Below, piece after piece: positions 35,731 through 49,017 of a stretch of DNA of 64,000 nucleotides. Each line of letters begins with the position of its first letter. Position 1 is the first letter of the stretch. A program made the translations under genes and the position numbers. Below the pieces are notes generated by a model, which was not told where the DNA came from, made no database searches, and saw nothing but the letters and a program-made list of their open reading frames with translations. Origin of the DNA: Aspidiotus rigidus (lineage: Eukaryota; Arthropoda; Insecta; Hemiptera; Diaspididae); contig JAVHKY010000024.1 in assembly GCA_035079385.1 (NCBI GenBank), forward strand, positions 6,138,001 through 6,202,000, in the 5' to 3' direction.

Positions 35731-37639
35731 TTTTTAGCTAGCTGAGCAAACTCTTTTTCCTCCGCAGATCAGCTATTTATCTTCTCAGCAATCGACAAAA
35801 TAAAATTCGCCAGTTTACTGCTCGACCTATTTTTTTTTCCATAAACATTACTAAAAATTGAACCTGTCTTAGGTAAGTGAGTAAGACAGAGCGGAAAATT
35901 CTAAATAATAGGCTAACTTCCGCGCGCGTAAATTCGCCCGGAACCACGACCGTGTCGACAATTTCGCGCGTTGTAATTATTCGCGCAAAAAATGGTGATC
36001 TCTGTTTACGTATAAATATAATAAAGCTCATATCTGGTGGTGGGCGTGCCGGTTATTTCGACCGCCTTCGTGGTTTATATTTACAGCTTTGAGGTGTAAG
36101 ATTGATACGTTTCGTTTTGTCGCAGTGCTTTCCGAGCTGATGTGTTCGCGCCGCTTCGCCGTACCCAACTTTCGGATCAATAACAAGCGATGGAAACTGT
36201 AACCTCTACATAAGAGATATTCTCATTTCCCCCCCTCGTAAGTTAGTGGTTCGCTTTTTGATACCCTTTTCCGTCTGTATATAGCATTTCGGGTACGCTT
36301 CTTACGCGAGAATTACATTTTCCTCATACGCTTCCCGGTTTCTGCGAGTCTCTCAGTTCACAATGTTAGCAAAATATATTTGTAAACTACTATCGGGAGA
36401 TCGATACCTTAATAAATATCGAGTGCGACCTACGTTCGATGCGCGATTTTTCTTGTTTCAGAGTGGAAGCGGAATTATGGACACTTATACCTTTGCAAAG
36501 GCTGCGTACAAATGTAGAAAGTACTGTTATAATCTGCACGAAATATTGGGTAGATTATGGTGACCGCGTCCATACAGAAGCTTAACAGATCATCGATAAA
36601 TACATTTGAATCTTGCATACCTCTCGTTCAGTAGCAGAATAAAGGTCGAAAGGGAGAGTACATAAGTGCTGATGGAAAGGAGAGAAAATAGATATACAGC
36701 CAGCTATTATATGTACGCGGATTAACGGAGCGAAACAGTAGGGTTATTTTTTGCATTTTTCATTGGAACGTTGGTATTCCATTCAGAGAAATATTCATCC
36801 TGACCAGCCATACGTCCTGCTTTCGATGGATACGTTGATAGCTATTGATCGGTGTGGCGAGAAGGCGTTCGATCATAATGGGGGTGTCGTTGATAATCCG
36901 GCTTAGTAGAGGTTGTTGTTGCTTTTACCACAGAATAGAGTTGTCCATTCCTATATCTGCTTAATGTTAACATTAACGTTTTATTAACTGATACTTTCAA
37001 AATCGATAGGGGATGAAAGAAGCTTAAAATTTCTATGTGTACCGTCCTATCGATGCTGTAGTTAATCTTTTTTTTTTTTTTTCTTATACATACATCTGTG
37101 TGTATAAAGAATTCGTAGGAAGTGTTCACGGATCATCGCTGATGATGGTAAATATTTTGCGAACCATCAGATTTTGGTGACTCGCGCGAGGCTTAAATGA
37201 TGTACAAAATGGTTCTAAGTTGTCGGGGTTATTTAATGGGTCTTGAAGCTGTATTTTGTATCGATATTTGAAATATGAATGTGAAGAAGTCCATATTATG
37301 ATCAACTGTTGGACGCTGTGGCGACACTTAAAAAGCAAATAAAATAAATAATTTGTATTCTCAATAGATGTCACTTCTTCATTTCCTGTGTGGATTATTT
37401 TTAAAGAAAACGGGATGGCTGAAGATCTACTCAGGCATCAATTTTATGAAATAAGGTTTGAAATTGATATCGACGCATCAAAAATAGTATAATCTTTTCG
37501 ATATTTGTCAGCCTCGGTGATGTGCGCAAGTTGCCCTTCAGAGGATTTACCCCACGGAGGAAAATGCATTGAATACTAGGGAGCCTTGATGAGTAAAATA
37601 TCAAGAGCACACAGAAATACTTATATTCTCATCACTTCC
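35731..37639. other. Mostly single-copy spacer
   Basis: Contains a CG-rich patch near 35915-35990 and a T-run near 37068. No gene recognised. Confidence 0.45.
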
Positions 37640-38940
37640 AAAAAAAAACAAAAAAACAAAAAAACCAACAGTTCTGGCGAAGCCAAATACATGAGGATCA
37701 TTTTCAATGTCTTTTTATAGTTGCTCGATCCAGCTACTATTCGAAATAAAATAATTTCCAGTAGAGGTTAGAGGTAGGTACAATAAAGATATCAACCAAC
37801 TTAAACCTGTTTGTGACGTCATCAACATCCGTGACGTCATTTGTTAGTAGCGTCATCAGCTCAGACCCTTTTGCCTGTGACGTTATCAAATTTGTAACTC
37901 ACTATTTCTTGTTTCTCTCTCGGATTCGCAAATTTCTGGATTAGGTTGAGGATTCCAAGTCCATTAACAGGAAAGAGGCAGAAGCTTAGTATAATCTAAT
38001 ATATTGCTTGCTAAGCCTAGTTTAAACCGAGTATAGCCTAATAAATTTCTCCGCTGCATGTAAAACGAGAAAGGCAAGGAACCTGTTCTATGGTCGCATT
38101 GGTTTTGGAATTGAGAACAGTCTCGAGCTTTTCGGAGTCCCTTGTGTATGTAGGCAAAAAGTAAAAATTTTTGTGAGTCCCTTTCCTATCATAAATTATG
38201 GCTCCTCAGTTGAAATTCTAAGTTCTCCTCCTATCATATTATACTACTTCTCGAAAGTTGAACTTTTTCCAGGTCTACATACTATTCTTCTACCACATGC
38301 TATGGCTCGAGACTCAAAATTTTTCCAAGTCCCCCAAAAAGTCGAAATTTTCCAAGTCCAATTCTTTACTAGGGTAGGTCAGTTTTTGCTGGACATCACA
38401 CGACCCAAAGCACACGGCGCACGGCAAATTTTTCGAAAAGCCCCCCATAGAACAGCTTCCCTAATGTTAAAATCATTGACTCATGTTATGTCTTTGGCCA
38501 ATTTATGGATATATCGATCTTGATTGTATCGATAGATCAGTAGTATTCTTAGCTGCTTCCACTTGTTTGTCTCCATACTTAGTCCAGGACAAGCCTGGCA
38601 TACTGTATGTTAAGCGCTTTCGAGGACTGACTCGCTCTGTTGTCAAAAGAGAGGTATGTTGTTGAAGTCACAAACAAATGACGTCAACAATGTTGGTGAC
38701 GTCGCAGGCAAATTCAAGTCGATGACGTCACTGACAGTAATAACGTCCCAAACAGATTTGACGGTAGAGAGAAATGTTGATGAAGCTACTAAGACATAAC
38801 GTTACAGATAGCAATGACGTTGCAAGCAGATTTGACGAAAGAGAAGAATGTTGATTACGTCACTAATAGTAATGACGTCACAAGGAGATTTGACCAATGA
38901 ACCTTGAACTAGCCTTAAATGGATTTTATTAGCTTTAAAC
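37640..38940. repeat. Composite dispersed repeat, copy 4
   Basis: LINE 3' tail (37640-37730), junction TTGCTCGATCCAGCTAC, TGACGTCA array (37815-37890), short CTAG block (37980-38045), AACCTGTT module (38078), minisatellite units (38130-38360) and a second array of TGACGTCA-like sites (38670-38890). Confidence 0.8.
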
Positions 38941-39039
38941 TAGGTCTCGATGCCTTAGCATGTACGGTAGTGAATTGGATGGTTTCTTTGTAATTACGAG
39001 ACATTGTCAACGGAAAATAAAATTCAGGTAACGCCAAAA

Positions 39040-39235
39040 TGATATGGCTAACGGCTAAGAGATAAAAGCTTATGGCTGGAAGTAGGTGTGGGGAGAGGTG
39101 GGGAAGAAAAAATATTAGCCGTTAGCAATTCCAATTTAAATGGCTAATGGCTAACGTAATTTCATTAGCTAGCTAATTCTGGATAAAATTACTTGGCTAA
39201 CGGCTAACGGCTAATAGCTTTGGCTTAGCTAAGCA
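39040..39235. repeat. Short GGCTAACGGCTAA-type repeats
   Basis: GGCTAACGGCTAA, TTAGCCGTTAGC and related phrases recur in both orientations. The copia target duplication TTAGC elsewhere in the window is the same pentamer. No gene. Confidence 0.6.
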
Positions 39236-39289
39236 GCCCTTACAAAAACTCGAGGCTTCTTCACTAGAGTTAAACGAGAGACGAATTTT

Positions 39290-39790
39290 AAAAGGTAGTA
39301 AAAAAGACATTAAAAAGGATCTTCATTTATTTGGATTCACCAGAACATTTTTCCCGAGTACGGTGCAGATGTGGTCCTCATACCTCTTTTTCTGTCCACC
39401 AGCGCTGCAGTTACCTCCTGATAGTTCCCTTTTCTTTTTCATCTATTTCGCCAACTGGCCCAGCCATCTTAGCTGATTTTTCTCGATAAGGGCCTCAATG
39501 GGAGCCAGTCTGGTTCTCTCCAATACCGCACGGCGTTCGATATGAAGTCGTGGCAGCGGATCCCAAGCATTCTGCGAATTCGCCTTTGTTGAAATCTTTT
39601 TGAGTTGTTGCACCTGGCAGTGGAATATGGTTTATATTTTGCTGCCTTGAATACCATATCATTTCAGTAGATGTGTATAATATGTCCCTGTTTCTGAAAA
39701 CTCTCAGGTTGAGCCCACACATCACCTTTGTAACTTTGGTCTTTCTTCTCTGGATTTCTCGAGCCTGAGGTATACCGAACGCGGACCAAT
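39290..39790 (-). pseudogene. LINE C-terminal and 3' tail fragment
   Basis: Minus-strand frames give FQQRRIRRMLGIRCHDFISN followed by degenerate WREPDWLPL and MAGP segments. This is the well-known C-terminal tail of many arthropod LINE polyproteins (RRILGIRWHDFVSN type), then a 3' UTR ending in CCAAATAAATGAAGATCC. It is frameshifted. The same 3' tail recurs at about 32105-32165 (+), 37640-37730 (+), 49018-49190 (-) and 59580-59660 (-). Confidence 0.75.
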
Positions 39791-42419
39791 CATACCTGGA
39801 TTACTATGCTCATTGAACTTATGTTACAGTTTCTCTCTTTGACCCCAGTTAAAGTAAAAAAGTAGGAAAGTTTTGCACCCGACTATTCTCAGTTTGCAAG
39901 AAACAAAGCCTCAGAAGCGTAAAATACCTGTGGACCTCGATAAGCTTGCTCGAAATCAATGAAGGGAAAAAAATTTCCAAGCCGATGGAATCGTAGAAGT
40001 GTCTTCTGCGTAAAACCGTGCAGTGAAACCGTTGATTGCACGCTCTTAATTGGGCGCGAACTCTAAGATTCGACTTTTTTCCTCGCTCTTTTGCAGCCGG
40101 ATTTGTTGTGTTATCTGAATTAGGTATATGAAGTGCCTTTTTCGGGCATCAAAGAGTTCCGTACGATCTTCATTTGCCGCCCATTTGTCTGCGCCGCTAC
40201 CGCGCTTCCAAATATCGGTATCTTTAAATAGAGGAAGAAAGAGCGGCGTCAGCATTCGAAAATGAACGCAGTACATACTAGGAAGAAAGTATTATATCGT
40301 ATATTATGTGTGTATAGTGTCGACGGAGAATGAATTTTCAAAACGATTTCCGTTGCTAAATTCACACACCATTACCTTTTAATTTTCGACTACCGTGTAC
40401 TAAGTAGACGTTGTACCTTCGGCATCAACGCCATCCTCATCCTCTCCGTCGTTCACAGACAACGCCGAGAATTAAAACGTCAATATCTGGATTATGAAAC
40501 GAGTTTGTACTTGAACTTTTCTTCTGACAACGTTCCGAAAACTCCTTTGTAATGTGATTCGTTTTCTTAATTCGTTACCTCTTCGAATATAATACGTATG
40601 TAGTTATGCGCCCAACTAGCGAAGAGAAAAACCGAAAATGAAATATAATTAGGCCTGATCACATGCTCGTATTTTGAAATGGAAGAAGCCTGTCCATCAA
40701 CAGTATAACAAATTATGCTTTTAAAATGCTACTCTTGACCGTATACACACAGGTATATTGTACTTAGACGTTCGCTTTTTTTCATTTCGAATTCAATACT
40801 TGTCGACTACAGTACATTGTAATAACCGATCAACGAGCGGAGGTTCGTCGGCGACATAAGGTGTACCCGGTTGGTTGGTTTGAGGACGAAGTCGCGCGAG
40901 TGAGAGATATTCTCACGCGAGTATCGATCTCCTTTTTTCATGCAGTAAGTACAAGACAGGTGAAGCAAATTTTTTTGTAAAGCTCGCTAGAAAAATGTCA
41001 GGCAGATGCGGTGGACGACGTCGACTTGGTCTGCCATCGATGGCTTATCTGCTTGGTTCCCAGCATTCGGTAGATGAGTACCACAATGACGATGGGAGAT
41101 GGGCACGAAGAACGTTTGGCTCTTTCAGTACACGAAGACTACCTATCTTCATCGTTCTGCTCATTACTCGCTGAGTTTACTTAAGTCATTTCTGATACCA
41201 ATCTCTTCATTTAACAATACAAACTAAGTTTTTTTACTTAGTCATGTATTAACGATAAGAAGAAGAACGCTGCCCGTTGAAGGCTTCCAACAATGCGGCT
41301 ATTGGTTTATTGTACCTCGGCGGACTACTGTCATATATTCTTTACAGTGCAGTCCGGTTTGGCTACTGCATCTTTATTCATTGTATCATAATCACTGTTA
41401 TCAGTAGTTTAATTTCTCTTCACTCGTTAATTGAAGCAACATTGTAGCATCCATCGGTGTTTTCTTTCGGACGTGTTGGCGTGTAAGGTGTTTTGTATGT
41501 TTTATAGATAATAACTATATTTTAATATCTGTTGCAGTGCGAACGTCATGACCGACAAATTAGCGATAGATAAAATGGTCTTGCGGTTTCCGTTGTATAC
41601 TTGATGGATGATAGCTGATGTGAACTGCCTATATATAGTCGACTATTCATTCACGCTTGATATGTAATTCACCTCAGTATGTGCAGTAAGACGCTCCGTA
41701 TATAACAATACACTTTACATATTTACGCCAGCTTGCTCGCTCATTCACAGAAAAATTTTTTGTTTATCATTGTGCATATTAAATTTGCCATCAGCATCAG
41801 CGCGGTGGCAAGAAACTGACGGCGTGGCTCGAGATGAACGCAATTCAGTTATAACAACTTTTACACATCGATTCATGAATTGGAAACGAAGAACGGACTA
41901 CGAGAAGTAAAAACTCGAGGGCAATAATCTAAATAATGAGCGGTAATTTCGAAAAAAAGCGACGAGGCTCGGACCGTTATAGCCACCGAGATCCATCAAT
42001 TGCGAGTTCGGGCCGGGTGTTCTGACGTAGGACGACCAAATATAAGATGCTTATTGCTTATCTTTTGTGAAAGGATGATCTTTATGGAAGTCGAAGTTAT
42101 GCCCTAAGAAAAGTGCATGTATTTATCATGATGTACGTTGACGGAGAGTTCAACCTACGGTTACTAAGTTTGATAAGTTGGTAATCAATTGTGGACTCGG
42201 GCTAGAACAAAACGTATTATGGTTACCATTCTTTACGAGAGGGTTGTCGTGCTCGAAGGAACAGTTTCAAATTCGATGTGTTTTCTGTGCAAATACTTCG
42301 GTGTTGTTTTAGAATCGTATTCTGGACTTGGAGGCTCAAGCCTCCTCCGCCATTGTCTTATGATAATTAGTAGTAGGTACCCATTTGTAACGCAGATGAA
42401 CAATTTTTTCACATTTAAC
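39791..42419. other. Mostly single-copy spacer
   Basis: AT-rich. A 59-codon frame from 40995 has no known domain. Possible host intron or intergenic DNA; no exon could be supported. Confidence 0.4.
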
Positions 42420-43342
42420 CGGCACGCCACCTCATTTCGGAAATCCACGAGGTCAAATGTTGATGGACTTATAGAACCCTCAACCCTCGACCCGATCCAG
42501 AAATCCGTGAAGCCGAGTTCGAGTTTTTCAATCTCGGTACCAAGTATATTGGCCTATAATAACGTTAAACTAGGCTTAACATACAGTATACTCGTATTGT
42601 AGGCCTATGCTGCACTATACAAATGTAAGGCTATAATAGACTATACCGGACTTGTCGCACAATATACTAGATTATGCTGGGCTACTACCCCCCCCCCCCT
42701 TGTTGAATGACTTAGAAACCTCGAACCAATCCAAAAACCTGTGTGTCCGAGTTTGAGTTCTCTAGTCCCATAGCATAGAGTATATTAGGCTACACTAACA
42801 AAGCTAAGCCTAGCATGCAGTGTACTAGACTATATTAGCCCTATGCTAGGCTTATCATGGTATCATGAAGTCTAACCCTGTATGCAAAATGAGTGCTAGA
42901 GGTAGAAATTTTTCTGTCCTTAAAGCGGGTCAAGAGCATATCGAACGAAAATTTTAGACTGATGGACAGCTCGAAGACATAAACATATCAAAAAAGAAAA
43001 CCCATTACCAAACTTGGGAATTTTTCATTAGGTGACGCGAACAGCTTGAATTCGCCTGTGACGTTACCAACATCCATGACCTCATTTGCTTGTGACTTCA
43101 TCAACATTCCTCAGCTCTTTAATCGAATCTGCTTGTGACGTCAATACTATGCGTGACGTCATTTGTCTATGACGTCATCAACATTCTTCTCTTCCATCAA
43201 ATCTACTTATGACGGGATTTGGCAGGGAACTTTACGTTTACGATACAGCCTAAAGACTAAAATTTTTTTTTTTTGGGCGAGGAAGAAGTGCTAGCTAGGG
43301 AGGCTGACTTGAGGGCTTTGCCCTGGCTGCCCTGGCGTTAGC
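42420..43342. repeat. Composite dispersed repeat, copy 5, left part (split by copia)
   Basis: Has the ...GGATTTCC/CCTCGACCCGATCCAGAAATC block inverted (42430-42530), CTAG-rich repeats (42545-42890), a C-run (about 42686-42699) and TGACGTCA sites (43130-43190). The TGACGTCATTTGTCT phrase occurs both here (about 43157) and beyond the copia insertion (about 48832). Confidence 0.8.
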
Positions 43343-43551
43343 TAATAAAATCTGATGTTGTTAGTCAGAAGATTTATTTAGAAGTGAGAAGGAATTCATA
43401 ATAACTCAAAATAACAGCGGGAATAATAAAATATCAAGTTTAAGAAATAATAGTAACCATTAATATTCAATATTAGAAACAATCTGTAACAATCGGTAAC
43501 ACTGTAATTTCGTGTAAGAGTTGATACTACAGCAACACTGTAGTTCCAACA
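43343..43551 (-). repeat. copia 3' LTR
   Basis: 209-bp long terminal repeat, apparently identical by eye to 48590-48798. On the minus strand it starts TGTTGGAACT. The preceding internal bases form the polypurine tract. Confidence 0.95.
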
Positions 43552-43560
43552 CTCCCTCTC
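43552..43560 (-). promoter_or_regulatory. copia polypurine tract
   Basis: The minus strand reads GAGAGGGAG directly before the 3' LTR, the expected place for the plus-strand primer of reverse transcription. Confidence 0.8.
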
Positions 43561-43800
43561 AACTCTTGCATTAATTTTGATAAGAGAAACAATTTTGATT
43601 TTGATAATACTAATAAAATTTGAATTAATTTTGATACAATTTTGATTTTGATAATACTAATAAATTTCAATTAATTTTGATAATCGAACAACATGACAAT
43701 CAAACGAAAGAGCTTTCACTGTACCATACGACGACTGTTGCTGCCTGCCGGAACTGAAAAATAAATTACATACGAAAGTTGTATAAATTACATACGAATA

Positions 43801-46800
43801 TTACTTCTTGTTAGTAATTAACCCTAGTTGCGTGCGAAGTTGTTCAAAACGTGGACGAGCAAGAGATTTTGTAAAGATATCTGCCACATTTTCAATCGTA
43901 GATATGTGTTCAAGATGAATGGAACCATTCCTTATCTCGTCACGGACAAAGAACAACTTCGGATTTAGATGACGAGTCCCTTTATGATTTGTAGGGTCTT
44001 TAGCTATAGCAATGCAACCAAGATTGTCTTCGAATATAGTTATTGGTGATTTATTTTTTATTCCTACGTATTCTAAATGATACCTCATCCATAATACCTC
44101 TCGGACAGCTTCACAAAGAGCAATAAATTCTGAGGTAAGAGTACTGCTGTAACGCTTTGTCTTCTTGACCACCAAATAATACTATTTCCGAATACTTTCA
44201 GTATCACTCCAGAAGTAGATCGAGCTTCGTGATCATTTGTGTTAAAGCTCGCATCAACATAACAAACTAAAGGAAGATAATTTGACTTCACCAACTGTCG
44301 ACGAAGCCAACGTCTTCCAAAAGTTGATTGTTTTACAAAGATTGTCACTGGAAGTGAATACGGATTATTTTTAATAAATTTTAATTTTAAATCCAGTGTA
44401 GCCTTAACATATCTTAGTACTCTTTTAATTAATTTCCATAGAGCCATGCTGGGATGAGCTTGATACGTACTAAGAAGTCCTACAGCATAACTCAAATCAG
44501 GACGAGAACAAACCATTGCGTACATCAGTGAACCAATTGCATTTCTACAAGGAAATTTTGAACTATCTAAAGATGACGCAGATTTGATAAGTTGTTCAGT
44601 ATTAATCTTTAATTCTATTGGTGTTGAAATAGGAGTACAATTTTCCATTCTACATTTCACTAAAATTTCTTCCAAGTATTTTCGTTGACAGATTGATATC
44701 GAGTACGCATCCCTTATTACTTTTATTCCTAAGAAATGATTTAAAGGTTCGGAATCTTTCATATCAAATTTTTTCCTTAATTTTTGTTTTAGATGTTCAA
44801 GACGTGCCTGAGATTTTGTTACGAGTATAATATCATCAACATACACCAAGAGGAATAAATTATCCTCAGGTCGACTAGTATTATGATAGTATAAACAGTA
44901 ATCCGCTTTACTTTGATTAAAACCTAGTTGTAGTAAATATTCATGTAATTTTTGATTCCAAACTCTTGGAGATTGTTTTAAACCGTAAATTGAACGTTTC
45001 AATCGACAGACTTTATCTCCAGAGTAATTTATTCCAGGCGGAACTTCCATGTAAATTTCGTCATCTAATTCGCCATGAAGAAAAGCTGAAGTTACATCAA
45101 TTTGTTCGATGAGAAGATCAAACTGTACAGCCATAGTAATTAGTAGTCTAAAACTTGTCATTTTAGCCACAGGAGCGAAAGTTTCTTTAAAATCTACCCC
45201 TTGTCGTTGACTAAAACCACGAGCTACAAGACGAGCTCTGTACCTGTCAATTTTACCATCTTTATCTCGTTTGATTACAAATACGTATCGACATGTAACT
45301 ATGTTCTTATTCACAGGTCTATCAACAAGAATCCATGTTTGATTTTTTCTTAGAGCATTTAATTCATATTCCACAGCCTCAAGCCATTCCTTTTTAGCTG
45401 AAGAATTGAAGATATCCTCATAGGATTGAGGTATATCATCACTTTCATTTACAAACATTATAACATTATTATCTACTACAAATTCTTCAATAACACTGTC
45501 ATTGAAAGAAGAAAGTTTTCGAGGTTCGTCTATTTTAGTATTATTTTCAGTATTTTGTATTTTCCTAGATTTAGATAACTTTGGTCCAGCATACGAATGC
45601 TCAACAAAGGGTAATTTTCTTTTTGACCTACGTTCTAATGGCCTTTGAATTTCAAGAGGCTGCGGATCCTCTATAGGAAGAACTTGAATTGAATTATCAG
45701 GTACATTATTGTCATCGTTGTTGATATTAGTATCATTCCTAGTATTTTTCTTCAAGTCGACATTATCATTATTATTTGCGAGCGAGCTTGTGGGTATCTC
45801 CTTATTTATTGATTGTAAGTTTTGATAAGACTTTAATTTTATTTCTTGTTCCACAGGTTCACCTTCAAGTTTTTCTGAATCAGGAAGATCTCGATATAGA
45901 ATATTAAAATCGAAAGTAAGAACCTTTTTATTTTTTGTTTTTAGATTCTCTGAATTTGAAAGATCTTGATATAAAATATTAGAGTCAAAGATTACATCTC
46001 TAACTATAAGTACTTTTCTTGTTTTTAAATTCAATACTTTGCAACCATTTGTTGTAAAACATAAAAATATACATTTTTCAGATCTTTCATGTAATTTTGA
46101 TTCTAGGATTGGTCGTATATAAACGACGCATCCAAAAACTTGAAGTTTGGAACTATCAAAAGATTTTCCTGTCAGCATCTCATAAGGTGTCTTGCCATAA
46201 GGAAGCGCCTTTGTTGGAGAACGATTTATAACAAAGACTGAGTAAATTACTGCATAGTTCCAGTAAATAGGAGGAAGCCCAGATTCAATAAGGCAAGCTC
46301 GCGCACGATCCATAATAGTTCTATTCATTCTCTCTGCGACACCGTTGAGAGCACTTGTATTTCGTATTGTTCTATGCGACATAGTACCATTTGATAGTAA
46401 ATAATTTTGAAATTCGCTCGATACGTACTCTCCCCCGTTGTCGCAGTAGAGATTAAGAATAGCTTTACGATCATAAGTGACCAACATCCGTGTCTCATAA
46501 TACTTATAGTAGTTAAAAACTTCATTCTTTTGTTTTAGATTGAATACAGTTGTAAAATGTGTTGACTCTTCTATGAATGTGACAAAATATTTTTCACCTT
46601 CAGAACTTCGTATTGGTAATTCGTCAACATCTGAGTGTACATTTTCAAGTAGATTTATAGATCTTTCACGATTTTTAACCTTATTTAATTTTTTACGAGT
46701 CTGTTTAGCCTTAAGACAGACCTCACAGAGCAGATCTTTTGGTATTTTCAAACTAGGAAATAGAATTTTTAAATTTTTGTACGATAAGTGACAAAATTTT

Positions 46801-48368
46801 CTATGTAATAATTTAACTTTTTCTATTTCATCATTAATAACTGTATTGAAGACAGACGGATGATTGGTCAATATTTCAAACTCAAATGTATAGAGAATAT
46901 TGTTGGCAGACGTTCCTGTAGCCAATGTTATTTCTTTATCGTTTTTCTTTTTATATAAATATGCTACAAAATTTTCAATTTTAAAATTTACTTTGAGATA
47001 CTGAAGTAAAGGAATTGATAGGATATTACACCTACCATCCGGAGTAAAGAAAACATCCTTTAAAAGAATCAAGTGCCCAAGATTTGTTTTTACCTGAACG
47101 TCGCCAATATGAGTCGCTTGAATCACAACTTCTCGTTTGAAGAGGTGAATTTCAACCGGCTCTTTCAATACTCTTACATTTGTGAGTAAATTTAAATCTA
47201 TGACTAGATAACGATTGCTACCTGAGTCAATATAGAACGTATTTTTATTTTTATTGTTGTTCTTTTTATCCTTTTTGATAGTATAATATGTTTGGGCAGT
47301 TAGATACATTGACATTGACTCACCAATATAGCCGAATTCATCATACGACGGTGGTGGTGTGACTGTAACCAAATTTGTATGGCCAGCTCCTTGAGAAGTA
47401 TGATTTTTGGCCAAACGGTGACGACATTCGGGAAACAAATGCCCGATTCTTTTACAGAAACTACACTGATTATTTGCCACCCAAAAATTGCTGCCATTTC
47501 GATCATATGGTTTGTTTCCATTACTACCACGGCCACGACCACGGCCACGACCCCGTCCACGACCTTGACCGCCACGTCTGAAGCCAAAATTATTGGATTG
47601 ATTGAAACCAGAACCAGAACCAGAAAAACCAGAACCAGAGAAACCAGAACCAGAGAAACCAGAATTTTTCTTCTTTTTCTTTCCTTTATTTGTTGCAATC
47701 ATGACAGTACCACTATTTGAAGTAGTAGAATTATTTTCTTCCCCATTTTTCTTGAGATCCAAGGATAGCGAGTGATCTCGTAGTCGCTTACGCACGTCCT
47801 CAAAATCTGGTGTACCTCCTGGTGCCATAGCAATTGCAGTAACGGCTGTATTAAATGAATTTGGCATAGATTTTAATAAAATGGCCGTTAATAATGGATG
47901 ATCTTCGGATGTCTGAGCTCCTGAGAGTCTCAGCTCTGATACTATGGAGTCCAATGTAGCATAATGGATTGCTATATTTTCACCTTCCTTCATCTTTAGG
48001 TTAATTAAACGAGTTAAAATATTTAACTGATTAGTCATACTTTGATTCTCGTATGCTTCTTTTAGACCAATCCACATCCTCATTGCTGATTCTGCGCAGT
48101 CCTTTACCTTACTCAGCGCGTAATTTGTAATATTATTCGTAATATAACCCAGAGCTTTATTATTATTAGTTGTATACTCCTTTTGTCGATCTAAGAAGTT
48201 TTCCATAGCTTCATCTGACTCTGCGTCCACTTCGGTTAATGTTGGCTGTGGGGTTGATATGCTATCCAAGCACCCTTTCCGGCGCAGAAGGGCCTTACAT
48301 CTGAACGCCCAATCATTATAATAGGCCGGATCCAGATCCAATGGTGGAAAAACTTTTTCACTGTTCAT
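43801..48368 (-). pseudogene. copia gag-pol polyprotein, one frameshift in RNase H
   Basis: Numbering is from the Met at 48366-48368, chosen because the family's gag begins there; the frame also stays open 33 codons upstream through a Lys run. Gag has a UBN2-like region, SGF and RG repeats, and a CCHC knuckle at about 302-315. The protease motif DSG is at about 381-383. Integrase has an HHCC finger (about 522-551) and the triad D580, D643, E679. Reverse transcriptase has YVDD at about 1176-1179. RNase H begins with YVDAS near 1370. The frame ends early at 44085. The remaining RNase H (EDN motif and C-terminus) continues in another frame from about 44175 to the stop at 43801. The shift lies near 44150, inside the segment that normally reads like SVALSSTE. 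With identical LTRs, the break is either very recent or a sequencing error. The role would be self-replication of the element, not host function. Confidence 0.93.
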
Positions 48369-48573
48369 TACGACACGACACGACACTAGGCACTTTGAAA
48401 GATGAAAGTTTTTTTTTTTTTTTTTCTTATTAAATTTACGATCGAATAATATTGAACTCGCGATCAAACAATAATTAATAGTTTTATTTTCTTTTAAATT
48501 TTAATTTCAAAAAGAAAAGAAAATTAAAAGTTTTTTTTTTTTTTTTGTTTTTTTAAATTCGCGATTGTAACAT

Positions 48574-48589
48574 GGCTGAACCCATAACC
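48574..48589 (-). promoter_or_regulatory. copia primer-binding site, initiator-Met tRNA anticodon-half type
   Basis: The minus strand reads GGTTATGGGTTCAGCC immediately after the 5' LTR. This resembles the copia site GGTTATGGG..., which pairs with the anticodon-arm half of initiator tRNA-Met rather than its 3' CCA end. Two internal positions differ from the usual tRNA complement as I remember it. Confidence 0.7.
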
Positions 48590-48798
48590 TAATAAAATCT
48601 GATGTTGTTAGTCAGAAGATTTATTTAGAAGTGAGAAGGAATTCATAATAACTCAAAATAACAGCGGGAATAATAAAATATCAAGTTTAAGAAATAATAG
48701 TAACCATTAATATTCAATATTAGAAACAATCTGTAACAATCGGTAACACTGTAATTTCGTGTAAGAGTTGATACTACAGCAACACTGTAGTTCCAACA
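48590..48798 (-). repeat. copia 5' LTR
   Basis: 209-bp long terminal repeat and partner of 43343-43551. It should carry the element's promoter, since copia LTRs drive transcription. The target duplication TTAGC follows at 48799-48803. Confidence 0.95.
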
Positions 48799-49017
48799 TT
48801 AGCTACTAATCTGACGGCAACACTATGCGTGACGTCATTTGTCTGTGACGTCATTAGATTGTGTCTTCATTATCTTGAATTCACCTGTGACATTATCAAC
48901 ATATTAGTTTGTGACGTTTGTTATAATATACAAGCAGAAATACCCGACCTCCAGACAAAACCCTTATAAAACCTAACTCAAGTCTGTCATTTCTTAATGT
49001 TCGACGACCACCCCCTC

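Larger units (their letters stand above)
43343..48798 (-). mobile_element. Full-length Ty1/copia LTR retrotransposon
   Basis: The 5456-bp element carries two 209-bp direct LTRs (43343-43551 and 48590-48798) that appear identical by eye. It is flanked by a perfect 5-bp target duplication TTAGC (43338-43342 and 48799-48803). Read on the minus strand, the LTR begins TGTTGGAACT and ends TTATTA, so the termini are TG...TA rather than TG...CA. A primer-binding site abuts the 5' LTR and a purine tract abuts the 3' LTR. A single gag-pol reading frame fills the inside. The domain order gag, protease, integrase, reverse transcriptase, RNase H defines Ty1/copia. Identical LTRs suggest a recent insertion. 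It sits inside a composite repeat whose TGACGTCA array continues on both sides. Confidence 0.96.

Noticed and set aside
40995..41174. 59-codon frame starting MSGRCGGRRR in a single-copy region
   Set aside because: Arg-rich start and no recognisable domain; a random frame of this length is expected.
47300..47720. Extra frames of 113-132 residues rich in Val/Leu or Thr/Arg
   Set aside because: Shadows of the low-complexity SGF and RG repeats of the copia gag region.
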